Source: Candidatus Omnitrophota bacterium
GTDB lineage: Bacteria > Hinthialibacterota > Hinthialibacteria > Hinthialibacterales > Hinthialibacteraceae
DNA: 34,319 nucleotides
Direction of reading: 5' to 3'
Assembly: GCA_016934335.1 (NCBI GenBank)
Contig: JAFGTC010000021.1
Location: 1-34,319 of the forward strand
Within the stretch, counting starts at the first letter, position 1. Each line of letters begins with the position of its first letter. Both the position numbers and the translations under genes were made by a program. Below, piece after piece: positions 17,121 through 25,661 of the stretch. Below the pieces are notes generated by a model. It saw nothing but the letters and a program-made list of their open reading frames with translations. It was not told the DNA's origin and did no database searches.

Positions 17121-18503
17121 TTATGTCAAGAATCTCGCAACCTCTTCCGCGGTCTTTTTCGCTTTGCGGATGCAGTCGTTCGTCGACACGCCGTCCAGAT
17201 AGTTGCCGATGCAGAACAATCCCGGCAGCGGCTCGAGTTCCCGCCGCAGGTCTTCGATGCGCTCCACATGACCGATCGGATATTGCGGAATCGCCCGCTC
17301 CCAGCGGAAGACATGCGCAACGTCCGGCTCGCCCGAAGCGCCGACCGTTTTTCCCAGGTCGATTCGAATCTGAGAAATCATTTCTTCATCGGAAAGTTGA
17401 ATCGCCGCCGGATCCAATCCGCCGCCGATAAATACGCTGAAGCTGCGATAACCGCCCGGCGCGCGGCGCACAAACAAACTCGAGTTCCAGATGCTGCCCA
17501 AGATGCGCACTCCCTGGTTGCGCGGCGACAGGAAGCCGAAGCCGTTGCATTCGTGCTGGATCGACTCGCGGGGATACCCCATCCCGACCACAGCCAGCGC
17601 ATTATAGGGAATCGATTTTATATAGTCCGCCGATTTGGGAGCGAGCGCTTCGAGCAGCGCTGCGGCGCCATACGAAGGAGCGGCCAGAACCACGGCCTGC
17701 GCTTCAATGGATTCGCCGGCGCTGTCGACGACGTAGCCGCCGTCCGGCATTTTCCGGATGTGCGAAACGGGCGCCTGCAGGCGCAGGCGATGATCCAGCG
17801 CTCGCGCGATGGCCTGCGTATTGGTTTCCATGCCGTCGACGAACGAACAGAGATTTCGGGCGCGCGGCTTTTTCTCCTCGCCGCTCTTTGCATCTTTCGC
17901 CGCCTTTTTTCGGCCGAACAGGCGGGCGATTCCCCCGCGCATCAATCCCCCGTGATCGCGCTCCAGATCGTAGAGAATGGAAAACGTGCCGCGCAGGCTG
18001 AGTTTCTCGGGATCCCCTGCATAAACGCCCGACACGAAAGGCGTCACGAGATTGTTGAGAATTTCATCCCCCAAGCGGCGCCGCACGAACGAGGCCAGGC
18101 TTTCGTCCTCTCTCGATCGATTGGCCGAGCGAAAGATTTCCAGCAGCAGCCCCCGCTTCGCCTTGCCGCTTAGCAGTTTGGTTTTGATCAGCCCGCCGGG
18201 GCCCATAGGAACGTTATGCAGTTCGCCGTTCAGATAAATGTAACGAGCGTTGCTGCGCGTCGATTGTTTTAATAATTCGTTTTCCAGATGGAGTTCGCGG
18301 CAGAGTTCCATCGTCTCTACGCCGTTGTCCAGAAACGAATTGGGCCCTTTTTCAAACAAGTAGCCATTTTCCCGAAGCGTTTGAACCGCTCCGCCGACTC
18401 GTTCTTCCTTTTCAAAGACTTCGACGTCTAATCCGTTGCGCATCAACCAATATCCCGCCGTCAATCCCGAGACGCCGGCGCCGACGACAATGACTTTTTT
18501 CAT
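17121..18503 (-). CDS. hemG: Protoporphyrinogen oxidase, HemY/HemG-type flavoprotein
   Basis: FAD-dependent oxidase that converts protoporphyrinogen IX (or coproporphyrinogen III) to the porphyrin. About 460 residues from ATG 18503, the normal length; an upstream ATG at 18599 would add 32 residues before the FAD-binding fold. The dinucleotide motif 'VIVVGAGVSGLTAGYWL' starts at residue 4, followed by 'EVFEKEERVGG'. The central 'EILNNLVTPFVSGVYAGDPEKLSL' and C-terminal 'GLFCIGNYLDGVSTNDCI' are diagnostic of this family. GGTGGAG lies 7 bp before the ATG. It is followed by hemH. This is the oxygen-dependent, HemY-like form often annotated hemG or hemY. Confidence 0.94.
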   Translation of the reverse strand: MKKVIVVGAGVSGLTAGYWLMRNGLDVEVFEKEERVGGAVQTLRENGYLFEKGPNSFLDNGVETMELCRELHLENELLKQSTRSNARYIYLNGELHNVPMGPGGLIKTKLLSGKAKRGLLLEIFRSANRSREDESLASFVRRRLGDEILNNLVTPFVSGVYAGDPEKLSLRGTFSILYDLERDHGGLMRGGIARLFGRKKAAKDAKSGEEKKPRARNLCSFVDGMETNTQAIARALDHRLRLQAPVSHIRKMPDGGYVVDSAGESIEAQAVVLAAPSYGAAALLEALAPKSADYIKSIPYNALAVVGMGYPRESIQHECNGFGFLSPRNQGVRILGSIWNSSLFVRRAPGGYRSFSVFIGGGLDPAAIQLSDEEMISQIRIDLGKTVGASGEPDVAHVFRWERAIPQYPIGHVERIEDLRRELEPLPGLFCIGNYLDGVSTNDCIRKAKKTAEEVARFLT

Positions 18504-18697
18504 GAAATTCTCCACCTGTTCTCTGTAATGCTTTCGGATGAAACTTTCTTTTTCAAAAATGCAGCGATTCCGCTTGCGCTGAGCCGGACGCCTTCCCATA
18601 ACAAAAAATCTAAAAAAACAAATTCTCTCCAGGAAGCGCCTCTTGCGATAATCTTCCCATTCTTAATGGCTCGGTGATGCTTTTTATAATTTTATTA

Positions 18698-20113
18698 TCA
18701 TAACGTCCGTGAAAAAACCGGCGTAGTTAGGCCGGTCTTCATGGCTCGGGTAAGATACGCATCAAAAACCATCGCGATGGGGCGGATGATGATCTGCCCC
18801 AAATCAGTCACGCGGACTTCTTTATTTATATCGTTTTCTAAGAGGCCGTCTGCGATGAACGGCTGCAGGCGGGGAATTTCTTCTGCGAAATAGGAATGAA
18901 AATCTTCGCCCCACATTTCTCGAAATCGCCGAACGGAAACATGCAGGTTGCACATCAGTTCCATGATCACCCAGCGGCGGATGCGATCGTCGCGCGTCAG
19001 TTCCAAACCGCGTTCAATCGGCAGGCGGCCGTCCCGGATGCAGTCGTCGTAACTCTTTAACTTTTTGATGTTCTGGATATAGATGGAATCCAGACTGCTG
19101 ATCGACGACACGCCGAAAGCGTACAAATCCGAACCCGCCCGCGTCGTGAATCCCATGAAATTCCGCTGCAGCGTCCCCTCTTTCTGCGCCAGCGTCAGTT
19201 CATCCGAGGGCTTGGCGAAATGATCCATCCCGATGTAGACATACCCGTTGCTTGTGAATCCCTCGACGGCCGAGCGGAAAATAGCGAAGCGCTCTTCCGT
19301 GCTGGGAAGGGTGGATTCGTCGATGCGCCGTTGATGTCCCAGTTTCTTGGGAAGATACGCCCAATTGTACAAAGCGATGCGGTCTGGCGAAATATCGTAA
19401 ACGACCTTCAACGTCTGCGCAAAACTCTCCACTGATTGCAGAGGCAGCCCGTAGACCAGATCGATGTTCACGCTTTCAAAGCCCTTGCGACGGCATAATT
19501 GAATGAAATCCCGGGTTTCTTCAATCGTTTGGCGGCGATGGATGATTTCCTGTGTTTCCGGCGAGAAATCCTGCACTCCCATGGAAATTCGATTGAAGCC
19601 GCAGCGGCGCAGGACGTCGAGATGCTCTTCACTCGTAACGCGCAGATCCACTTCGATGGAGCGCTCCGGCTCATCGTCAAATTGAAAATGACGGGAAACA
19701 TGCGTCAGCAGCCTCTCCAAAGACCGGGGCGATAAATGCGTGGGCGTCCCGCCGCCCAAATGAAACTGATTCACTCTGCGCCGGTCGGAAATCTTTTGCG
19801 CAATCATGTCGACTTCGCGGCGGACCGAATCGACATATCCGTCCGCCACGTCTTCGCGCGTTGTGATGATGACGTTGCAGGCGCAGAATGTGCATCGCTC
19901 CGAACAGAAGGGAATATGGATATACAGCGATATCGGGCGGGGATTCTCCTCCGCATTGGTCGTTTGAATATGCTTCCAATACTCTTCTTCCCCCACCGAT
20001 TCCGTCCATTCGGGAGCGGTGGGGTAACTGGTGTATCGAGGGCCGCGCCCTGCGTATTTGTGAATCAGCTCGCGGAGCGAACCCAAATCCGTCTTAGCGG
20101 CTGGAATAATCAT
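18698..20113 (-). CDS. hemN: Oxygen-independent coproporphyrinogen III oxidase (radical SAM)
   Basis: Converts coproporphyrinogen III to protoporphyrinogen IX without oxygen, using a radical SAM 4Fe-4S cluster. 471 residues. The signature 'GPRYTSYPTAPEW' at about residues 24-36 and the cluster motif 'CSERCTFCACN' (CxxxCxxCxC) identify true HemN rather than the HemW look-alike. 'FHLGGGTPTHLS', 'GVQDFSPETQ' and 'NIDLVYGLPLQS' follow in the expected order. The start overlaps the end of hemE by 20 bp, showing tight coupling. A 194-bp gap without a recognised gene separates it from hemG/Y. Having HemN together with an oxygen-using HemY-type enzyme suggests function over a range of oxygen levels. 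Confidence 0.96.
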   Translation of the reverse strand: MIIPAAKTDLGSLRELIHKYAGRGPRYTSYPTAPEWTESVGEEEYWKHIQTTNAEENPRPISLYIHIPFCSERCTFCACNVIITTREDVADGYVDSVRREVDMIAQKISDRRRVNQFHLGGGTPTHLSPRSLERLLTHVSRHFQFDDEPERSIEVDLRVTSEEHLDVLRRCGFNRISMGVQDFSPETQEIIHRRQTIEETRDFIQLCRRKGFESVNIDLVYGLPLQSVESFAQTLKVVYDISPDRIALYNWAYLPKKLGHQRRIDESTLPSTEERFAIFRSAVEGFTSNGYVYIGMDHFAKPSDELTLAQKEGTLQRNFMGFTTRAGSDLYAFGVSSISSLDSIYIQNIKKLKSYDDCIRDGRLPIERGLELTRDDRIRRWVIMELMCNLHVSVRRFREMWGEDFHSYFAEEIPRLQPFIADGLLENDINKEVRVTDLGQIIIRPIAMVFDAYLTRAMKTGLTTPVFSRTL

Positions 20114-21164
20114 AATGTTTCACCGTCTCAATCAGGGCTTGAACGCTTTCGACGGGCGTCTCGGGAAGAACGCCGTGGCCAAGGTTGAAGATGTGCCCGG
20201 TTCGCCGGCCCGCATCATCGAGAATTTTCTGAGTCATCCGCCGAACCGTTTCGGGCGGCGCATACAGCACCGTCGGATCGAGGTTGCCTTGAAGAACCGT
20301 CCCCTCGCCCAGCCGGTTGGAAATGTCGCGGAGATTGATTCGCCAATCGACGCTCAAAACCGAGGCCCCGCTGGCTTTCATCTCGTCGATCACATGCGAT
20401 GAACCTTTTACATAGAGAATCACCGGCGTTCCTTCGCTTTGGATGGCCTCGATGATGCGCCGCTGATAGGGAAGCGCAAACCGGCGGTAATCGCTTCGGC
20501 TTAATTCGCCCGCCCATGTGTCGAAAATCTGCACCGCATCCGCGCCGGCCTTGATCTGGATGCGAAGATAGTCGATCACTGTTTCGGTCAGCAGATCCAA
20601 TGTTTTTTCGAGAAGGCGGGGATTGGCGTAGAGCAATTCTTTGATATAGCGCAGACTTTTGCTGACGACCCCCTCCACCATGTAGGCCGACAGCGTAAAC
20701 GGGCATCCGGCGAATCCCAGAATAGGAACGTCGCCGCCGATCCGCCGCCGAATCTCGGCGATCGAATCAAACACGGCCGGCGTTTCGTCGAATCTCCCGC
20801 GATGAATGCCGGCCAGAATTTCCGCATTGCGCGCTGCGGGCGCCACGACCGGCCCCTTCTCGGTAAAATCTACTTTCTGCCCCATGTGTTCGAGCGGGAT
20901 CAGGATGTCGTTAAAGACGATAATCGCATCGACGCCCAAAATATCGAACGGTTGAATGGAGACTTCCGCGGCCGCATCGGCCCGCCGGCACATCTCCAAA
21001 AACGTAAAATTCTTCTTGACTTCCTGATACGCAGGCAGGTAACGCCCCGCCTGGCGCATCAGCCAGACAGGCGGCCTGTCGATAGGGCTGTTCTCAATCG
21101 CCCCGAGAAAACGCTGCTTGCAGGTCAGCGTTTTCTCGGAGCGTTTCGCTTTGGTTGCTATCAT
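20094..21164 (-). CDS. hemE: Uroporphyrinogen decarboxylase
   Basis: Removes four carboxyl groups from uroporphyrinogen III to give coproporphyrinogen III. 356 residues, normal for the family. It carries the N-terminal signature 'RPPVWLMRQAGRYLPAY' with active-site arginines, 'FNDILIPLEHMGQKVDF' with the catalytic aspartate, and the second signature 'GFAGCPFTLSAYMVEG'. 'FDTWAGELS' and the C-terminal 'FNLGHGVLPETP' also match. Its ATG overlaps the hemA stop as ATGA, and its own end overlaps hemN, so hemA-hemE-hemN form one translationally coupled block. Confidence 0.97.
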   Translation of the reverse strand: MIATKAKRSEKTLTCKQRFLGAIENSPIDRPPVWLMRQAGRYLPAYQEVKKNFTFLEMCRRADAAAEVSIQPFDILGVDAIIVFNDILIPLEHMGQKVDFTEKGPVVAPAARNAEILAGIHRGRFDETPAVFDSIAEIRRRIGGDVPILGFAGCPFTLSAYMVEGVVSKSLRYIKELLYANPRLLEKTLDLLTETVIDYLRIQIKAGADAVQIFDTWAGELSRSDYRRFALPYQRRIIEAIQSEGTPVILYVKGSSHVIDEMKASGASVLSVDWRINLRDISNRLGEGTVLQGNLDPTVLYAPPETVRRMTQKILDDAGRRTGHIFNLGHGVLPETPVESVQALIETVKHYDYSSR

Positions 21165-22498
21165 ATTTGACTTTCTACCATTTCCGGGTCGGGGATTTCA
21201 CGAGCGCCGCATTCGGCGGCGAACAATTCGGCGAGGCACTTCGAGGCGTTGGGGCAGCGGCGAATGGCTTTATGCTGGCGCAAATTGCGCCGGGGGGTGA
21301 GAATGATTCGCTCCGTCAGCCGCTTCATGCGCGATTGAATCGCTTTGCGCTGCGCTTCGCTGAGTTCGGGCAAATCATCCCAAAGATTATGCATCTCGTC
21401 CTGATAAATCAAATGGGCGAACTGGCCGAGACCGACGGCGATGTCGTCGATGTGAAACGGCAGCGGCCAAGGCCCAAGTTTTTCGATCTCTTCTTGTACG
21501 ATTTCCAGCGCCGATTCAATCTGCCGGGTGCGCAGCTTTTCGTTCACTTGCGCCGTTTCGCGAAGCGCATCCAGATCGATCAGCGTGACGCCTTCGATTT
21601 CGCTGAGTGCCGGATCGATGTCAGGGGGCAGAGCGATGTCGATAAATAACTGATTGTTCGGGCGCTGGCTCTTGTTTCTTTCCAACATGGATTGGGTGAT
21701 CAGGAAATCAGGCGCTGCCGTGGCGCTGACCACCACATCCGAAGACGCCGCAATCTGCTCCATCTCGTCAAAATTGTAAACGCGCCCGCCGGTTTGCTGA
21801 GCCAGTTCTAAACTGCGATCCAAACTGCGGTTGGTGATCCGCAGTTCCTTGACCCCGGCGTCTTTGAGATATTTCGCCGTCAAGGCTCCCATTTTTCCCG
21901 CGCCGATGACCGTGGCCGTGATTTTTGTTAAATCACCGAAATGATGGCGGCAAAAATCGACAGCCAAAGCGCTGATTGAAATTCGGCCCTTGCCCAGGCC
22001 GGTTTCGCGCCGCACCCGTTTGGCCGCCTTGAACGCCGGCGGAAACAGGCTGTGGAAAATCCGGTCCGCCGTATCCATCTCGATCGCCAGATTATACGCC
22101 TGCTTCACCTGCCCTAAGATTTGGGCGTCTCCGATGACCATCGATTCGAGAGCCGCCGTCAGCCTGAAAAGATGCTCGATCGCCTGCGCATCCACCAGAA
22201 CGTCCAGACTTTCGCGAATCTCTTCCAAGGATACGCTGGAATGATGCGCGATTTCATGCACGATGGCGTGCGCGCCGTCCTTAACCGAATGAACCACTGC
22301 AAAAAACTCAGTGCGGTTGCAGGTGCACATTCCGGCAATTTCCGCAACCGATTCACAGGCGTGAATTTTTTCAAGAAAGTCGATCAGTTCTTCCTGTTCG
22401 AAGGAAAAGTCGGGGAGGTTCTTGAGCGACAATTTTTTGTGATTCAAAGTAACAACAATGAAATGTTGATTGGCGTCTCTTGTGTTTTCGTAACTCAT
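21161..22498 (-). CDS. hemA: Glutamyl-tRNA reductase
   Basis: First step of the C5 heme pathway: NADPH-dependent reduction of glutamyl-tRNA to glutamate-1-semialdehyde. 445 residues. The catalytic cysteine is C60 in 'CTCNRTEFF'. 'LFRLTAALESMVIGDAQILGQVKQAY' is the family signature, and 'TVIGAGKMGALTAKYL' is the NADPH-binding loop. The C-terminal helical dimerisation region is present. It opens the cluster and overlaps hemE by 4 bp (ATGA). A 294-bp A-T-rich gap lies upstream, with a candidate -10 box. hemL, which normally pairs with hemA, is not in the window. Confidence 0.97.
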   Translation of the reverse strand: MSYENTRDANQHFIVVTLNHKKLSLKNLPDFSFEQEELIDFLEKIHACESVAEIAGMCTCNRTEFFAVVHSVKDGAHAIVHEIAHHSSVSLEEIRESLDVLVDAQAIEHLFRLTAALESMVIGDAQILGQVKQAYNLAIEMDTADRIFHSLFPPAFKAAKRVRRETGLGKGRISISALAVDFCRHHFGDLTKITATVIGAGKMGALTAKYLKDAGVKELRITNRSLDRSLELAQQTGGRVYNFDEMEQIAASSDVVVSATAAPDFLITQSMLERNKSQRPNNQLFIDIALPPDIDPALSEIEGVTLIDLDALRETAQVNEKLRTRQIESALEIVQEEIEKLGPWPLPFHIDDIAVGLGQFAHLIYQDEMHNLWDDLPELSEAQRKAIQSRMKRLTERIILTPRRNLRQHKAIRRCPNASKCLAELFAAECGAREIPDPEMVESQI

Positions 22499-22609
22499 AC
22501 CGTATTTCCTGACGATCTCCAGGCTTACATACTTACCGCTCTTTCCTCAAGCAATATCCGTTCACATTTATTCTATTCCTCACAAGAAAAGATTGAATGG
22601 GGTAATCTC

Positions 22610-22615
22610 ATTATA
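22610..22615 (-). promoter_or_regulatory. Candidate -10 box upstream of hemA
   Basis: A perfect TATAAT on the minus strand lies 112 bp before the hemA start in an A-T-rich region. The hexamer 17 bp upstream (ATTATT) is a poor -35 box, so this is only suggestive. Confidence 0.3.
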
Positions 22616-22680
22616 AATGAAGCACTTAGAGGAATAATCGGTTAAGCAAATTATTATATTGATCAAATAATTTAAAGCAG

Positions 22681-22718
22681 AATTGCCGCAGCTATTCAAG
22701 TCAGAAGGTGCGGCAATT
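22681..22718 (-). terminator. Inverted repeat downstream of the FemAB-like gene, possible terminator
   Basis: Perfect 10-bp arms (22681-22690 and 22709-22718) flank an 18-nt loop, 75 bp after the minus-strand FemAB-like gene stops and 183 bp before hemA starts. It would separate the two units. The downstream minus-strand sequence CTGCTTTAAATTATTT is A-T-rich but lacks a proper T run. A dyad operator is an alternative. Confidence 0.4.
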
Positions 22719-22792
22719 TTGCAGAATTCCAAAAACAAGTCATTTGGTATCAATGTATTATATATCAACTTTTTAATTCATTTATCTCCCCT

Positions 22793-23782
22793 TCAATCCA
22801 AAATCGTTTGGATTTTTGACAGCCAGGGGCTGGTAAAACGCAAACGCGCATATTTCTGCGTCTGCCCGCCGAAAATATGTTTGAAACGCTCCACGCCTTT
22901 GAGCCCTCCGCTCGATCCGAAATTGAACACTTTGAAGCCGCGTTCGCAGGCGTCGCGAATAATCTCGGCCATCATAAGTTTGCTGGCGTTATATTCTGAA
23001 AATTCGGGATCGCCAGCCCCGGCGAAATATTGGACTTCCTCCCGGCCGTACAATATCACATCCGCGGCCAGGATTCGTTCTTCATAGCGAGCCAGCCAAA
23101 TCCGAACCTGATCTTCCGGCATATCGCCAATATGTTCGAAAAACTTTGCGGGAAGAGTCTCCACTCCTTCCCAGCGCTGCGTGGCGTTTTTGTATAAATA
23201 TTGAAGAGCCGCGGCGCATTCCGCATCATTCCCCCATGTCACAATGACGCCTTTATCCCGCGCGCGCCGAATGGCGGTTCGATTACGGGCCTGAAACTGA
23301 TTCATCCAGATCTCTTCGAACGAATCTCCCAAGGCGAGAATATGAGTCGTGCATTCTTGAATATGCGGTTCTTTTATCTCCATGTTAATGGTAGGGATCG
23401 TATTCATGTTCGTTGGAGAAACCGTGATCTCGCATAGAGGTTTGAATAAAGAAACGATTTTTGAAGCGGCCGCAATTCGATGATCCAGCGTAATTTCTTT
23501 GTTCCCGATCAAATCGCCATAGGTTCCCCAGGGCAGCGATTCCAATTTCGATAAGCCGAATTTCTTTTTGCAAGAAAAAAGCGGCAACACCGCTTCGCTT
23601 TCATCCGAGAAACGAAGCCAGTAATGACATGGCCGGGCGCCGGGAATCGTCAAATCCAAAACATTCGACCAGAGCGGAGTCTGAAAGACCGAATATCGAA
23701 CCCGGCCGTCTAAGACTTGCTCCCAGACGGACCATGGCTTCTCTTCGGGGATGCGTCCATATTCGGTCACGTGCAGTTTCAT
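22793..23782 (-). CDS. FemAB/GNAT-like N-acyltransferase
   Basis: 329-residue protein resembling the FemAB / BioF2-like acetyltransferase (GNAT-fold) group. Members transfer amino acids or acyl groups to peptidoglycan precursors or to cell-surface and exopolysaccharide components. Typical parts are 'FQTPLWSNVLDL' near residue 33, 'FGLSKLESLPWGTYGDLIGN' near residue 75, 'NQFQARNRTAIRRARDKGVIVTWG' near residue 160, and the C-terminal 'EYNASKLMMAEIIRDACERGFKVFNFGSSGG' region. No signal peptide or membrane helix. It begins 16 bp after the WecG-fusion stop with an AGGGG site, so the two are surely cotranscribed, which suggests a role in surface-glycan decoration. The acyl donor and acceptor are unknown. 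Confidence 0.78.
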   Translation of the reverse strand: MKLHVTEYGRIPEEKPWSVWEQVLDGRVRYSVFQTPLWSNVLDLTIPGARPCHYWLRFSDESEAVLPLFSCKKKFGLSKLESLPWGTYGDLIGNKEITLDHRIAAASKIVSLFKPLCEITVSPTNMNTIPTINMEIKEPHIQECTTHILALGDSFEEIWMNQFQARNRTAIRRARDKGVIVTWGNDAECAAALQYLYKNATQRWEGVETLPAKFFEHIGDMPEDQVRIWLARYEERILAADVILYGREEVQYFAGAGDPEFSEYNASKLMMAEIIRDACERGFKVFNFGSSGGLKGVERFKHIFGGQTQKYARLRFTSPWLSKIQTILD

Positions 23783-23798
23783 CGCAAGCCCCTATCTT

Positions 23799-25427
23799 TC
23801 AACGCTTTAGAATAGGATCGATAGTACGGTCCAAAGCGACGGTGATTACACGGTATTCCCCCATTTGCTTGATTTCCGATTGAACACCCAGCAGTTCGTG
23901 AATCGACGGTATGATGCTCAAGCGCACCCGAAAATCGCGGCTGAGGCGCACAACTTCCAAGAGATTGGACATGGGCAGATCGGGATCGACAATCAGAATT
24001 TCATCCACCTTGCGAGCCGGCAGCAGTCGCGGCAGATCGTCGATGCCGCCCAAAACCGGGATTTCACCCTCCAACTCGCTATCCTCAATCGACTCGCAAA
24101 CGACGCCCAAAGGCAGATTTCCCCATTCGGGATGCTCGTTGAGCGACTCGGCGACGCGATCGGCGGTTTCCCGGCGGCCGACCAGGATGATTCGATCCGG
24201 ATTCACTCCGTAGCGATGAATTAACCTTTCCCACCCCATAAACAGGCAGCGCCATCCTAAAAGAGCTGCAAATGAAAATACCCCGAAAAATCCAAAAACG
24301 ACTCGCGAAAATCCTTGAAAATGATATTCCTGAAACAAATGTTTAAAAAACAAGAACTGCAGGCCAATCAACAGAAGAACCATCGTCAAAGAAGATTTTA
24401 GAATGCGAATCGATAATCCTCTATAGGATTCGTGCTTATTGCGATCGTACAGCCGGTAAAACCAGAACGAGGATACGGCCAAAATCGACACCACGATCAT
24501 GAGATCGCTGTAAGCGGGCATATTCAGCAGCGAAGGATGATCTGCGAAAGGATCGGCTTCGTTGGAAAAAACGCCGCTTCGAAAGTACAGCCAATAGGAA
24601 AACAAGAACGTCAGCGGTGCAATCAACGCATCGATCACGCCCAAACAAAGCGGCCGAATCCAGCGCGCCACGCGCTTTTGCGTCTTATAAGTAAAAAGGT
24701 CAATGAGTTGCAAAACAAAATAGGGAGCGTTGACTATGATCCGCTTCCAAATGACTTTGGGTCGTTGGCAAAACCGGTAGACGCCCTCCAGCCCCCAATC
24801 CTGCAGCCATTGAGGCGCCCGCTTCTCTTTCCCGATGATCATATTGAACGCCCCCCCGATTCCGATCATCGCCGACGCTCCCAAACGCTCTTGATTCCGG
24901 TGTATCCATTTTTCCTGCTTGGGGCATCCCAGCGCGACGAATAAAACCTGAGGCGAGGCGTTCTGAACGGCCTGGATCGCTTTTTCATCTTCTTCGGGAT
25001 TTTTTTCGAAGCCAAAGGGCGGACAATACGATCCGGCGATCTTCAATCCAGGAATCCTTTCCTGCAAAACGCGGGCCGCCTCGGCCGCCGTCCCCTCTTC
25101 GCCTCCCAGGAAAAAGACCGGCGCGTTTTCTTCGGCGGCGATTTTGCATATCGCCGGCACTAAATCCACGCCGGTAATGCGCGCTTTCAGCGGCGTTCGA
25201 TGCCAGCGCGAGGCGAACACAAGCGGCATGCCGTCCGCCACGACCAGATCCGCATCCTCCAGCACGCGGCGAAATCCCGCATCCTTGCGCGCCAGGATGA
25301 TCTGTTCCGTCGCCGGGGTGACGATCTGATGGGGTGTTCCGCTTCGAATCATCGAACGGACTCGCTCCAGCGACTCGTCCCAGGTCACATTATCGATTTG
25401 AACGCCTAATATTTCGATTCGATCCAT
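23799..25427 (-). CDS. WecG/TagA-type glycosyltransferase fused to N-terminal half of a polyprenyl glycosylphosphotransferase
   Basis: 542-residue fusion. Residues 1-240 are a GT26 (WecG/TagA/CpsF) glycosyltransferase: 'ILGVQIDNVTWDESL', 'VADGMPLVFASR', 'RITGVDLVP', 'FFLGGEEGTAAEAARVL', 'ALGCPKQEKWIHRN', 'IGIGGAFNMIIGKEKRAPQW' and 'EGVYRFCQRPKVIWKR'. Residues 255-400 hold four or five membrane helices. About 410-542 is a Rossmann-like domain starting 'RIILVGRRETADRVAESL'. This second half matches the membrane and CoA-binding-like front part of WbaP/WcaJ-type enzymes. It stops at 'DPILKR', where those enzymes would continue into the catalytic sugar-phosphate transferase domain. The stop is followed by a normal start for the next gene, so no frameshift remnant is seen. 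It likely acts in lipid-linked glycan assembly. Confidence 0.85.
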   Translation of the reverse strand: MDRIEILGVQIDNVTWDESLERVRSMIRSGTPHQIVTPATEQIILARKDAGFRRVLEDADLVVADGMPLVFASRWHRTPLKARITGVDLVPAICKIAAEENAPVFFLGGEEGTAAEAARVLQERIPGLKIAGSYCPPFGFEKNPEEDEKAIQAVQNASPQVLFVALGCPKQEKWIHRNQERLGASAMIGIGGAFNMIIGKEKRAPQWLQDWGLEGVYRFCQRPKVIWKRIIVNAPYFVLQLIDLFTYKTQKRVARWIRPLCLGVIDALIAPLTFLFSYWLYFRSGVFSNEADPFADHPSLLNMPAYSDLMIVVSILAVSSFWFYRLYDRNKHESYRGLSIRILKSSLTMVLLLIGLQFLFFKHLFQEYHFQGFSRVVFGFFGVFSFAALLGWRCLFMGWERLIHRYGVNPDRIILVGRRETADRVAESLNEHPEWGNLPLGVVCESIEDSELEGEIPVLGGIDDLPRLLPARKVDEILIVDPDLPMSNLLEVVRLSRDFRVRLSIIPSIHELLGVQSEIKQMGEYRVITVALDRTIDPILKR

Positions 25428-25589
25428 TCCGCGCCATTCAGTTTCATAAATTTGCGTATCGCGTATAGCGCCGCCTCTCGGATACTATAAAGGAGAGGAT
25501 GCGCCGAGAAAAGGAATCGAGGCCGGCGCCGAATCGCGCAGCCTTCCAGTTTTTGCGGCCCCTTGTTCGATCTCCTGGACGAAGTGAGA

Positions 25590-25620
25590 ATGCAAACAGG
25601 TTTTGCATCCCCGCAAAACC
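25590..25620 (+). promoter_or_regulatory. Overlapping alternative hairpins in the queD leader
   Basis: Two perfect stems share sequence and exclude each other: 25590-25596 with 25602-25608 (7 bp, 5-nt loop), and 25599-25606 with 25613-25620 (8 bp, 6-nt loop). They lie 42-72 bp before the queD start. Such a pair is the layout of an RNA switch or attenuator, but the second hairpin lacks a T run and the preQ1 riboswitch consensus was not found. Function is a guess. Confidence 0.35.
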
Positions 25621-25661
25621 ATGTAAAATTTGAATGATCTTACGGATTGGATATCGTGAAA

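Noticed and set aside
17031-18173. 380-codon plus-strand ORF opposite hemG/Y
   Set aside because: Arg/Gln-rich shadow of a well-identified flavoprotein.
25440-25661. preQ1 riboswitch before queD
   Set aside because: The short pseudoknot with its A-rich tail of class I, and the multi-stem class II layout, were not found by eye; only overlapping simple hairpins are present.
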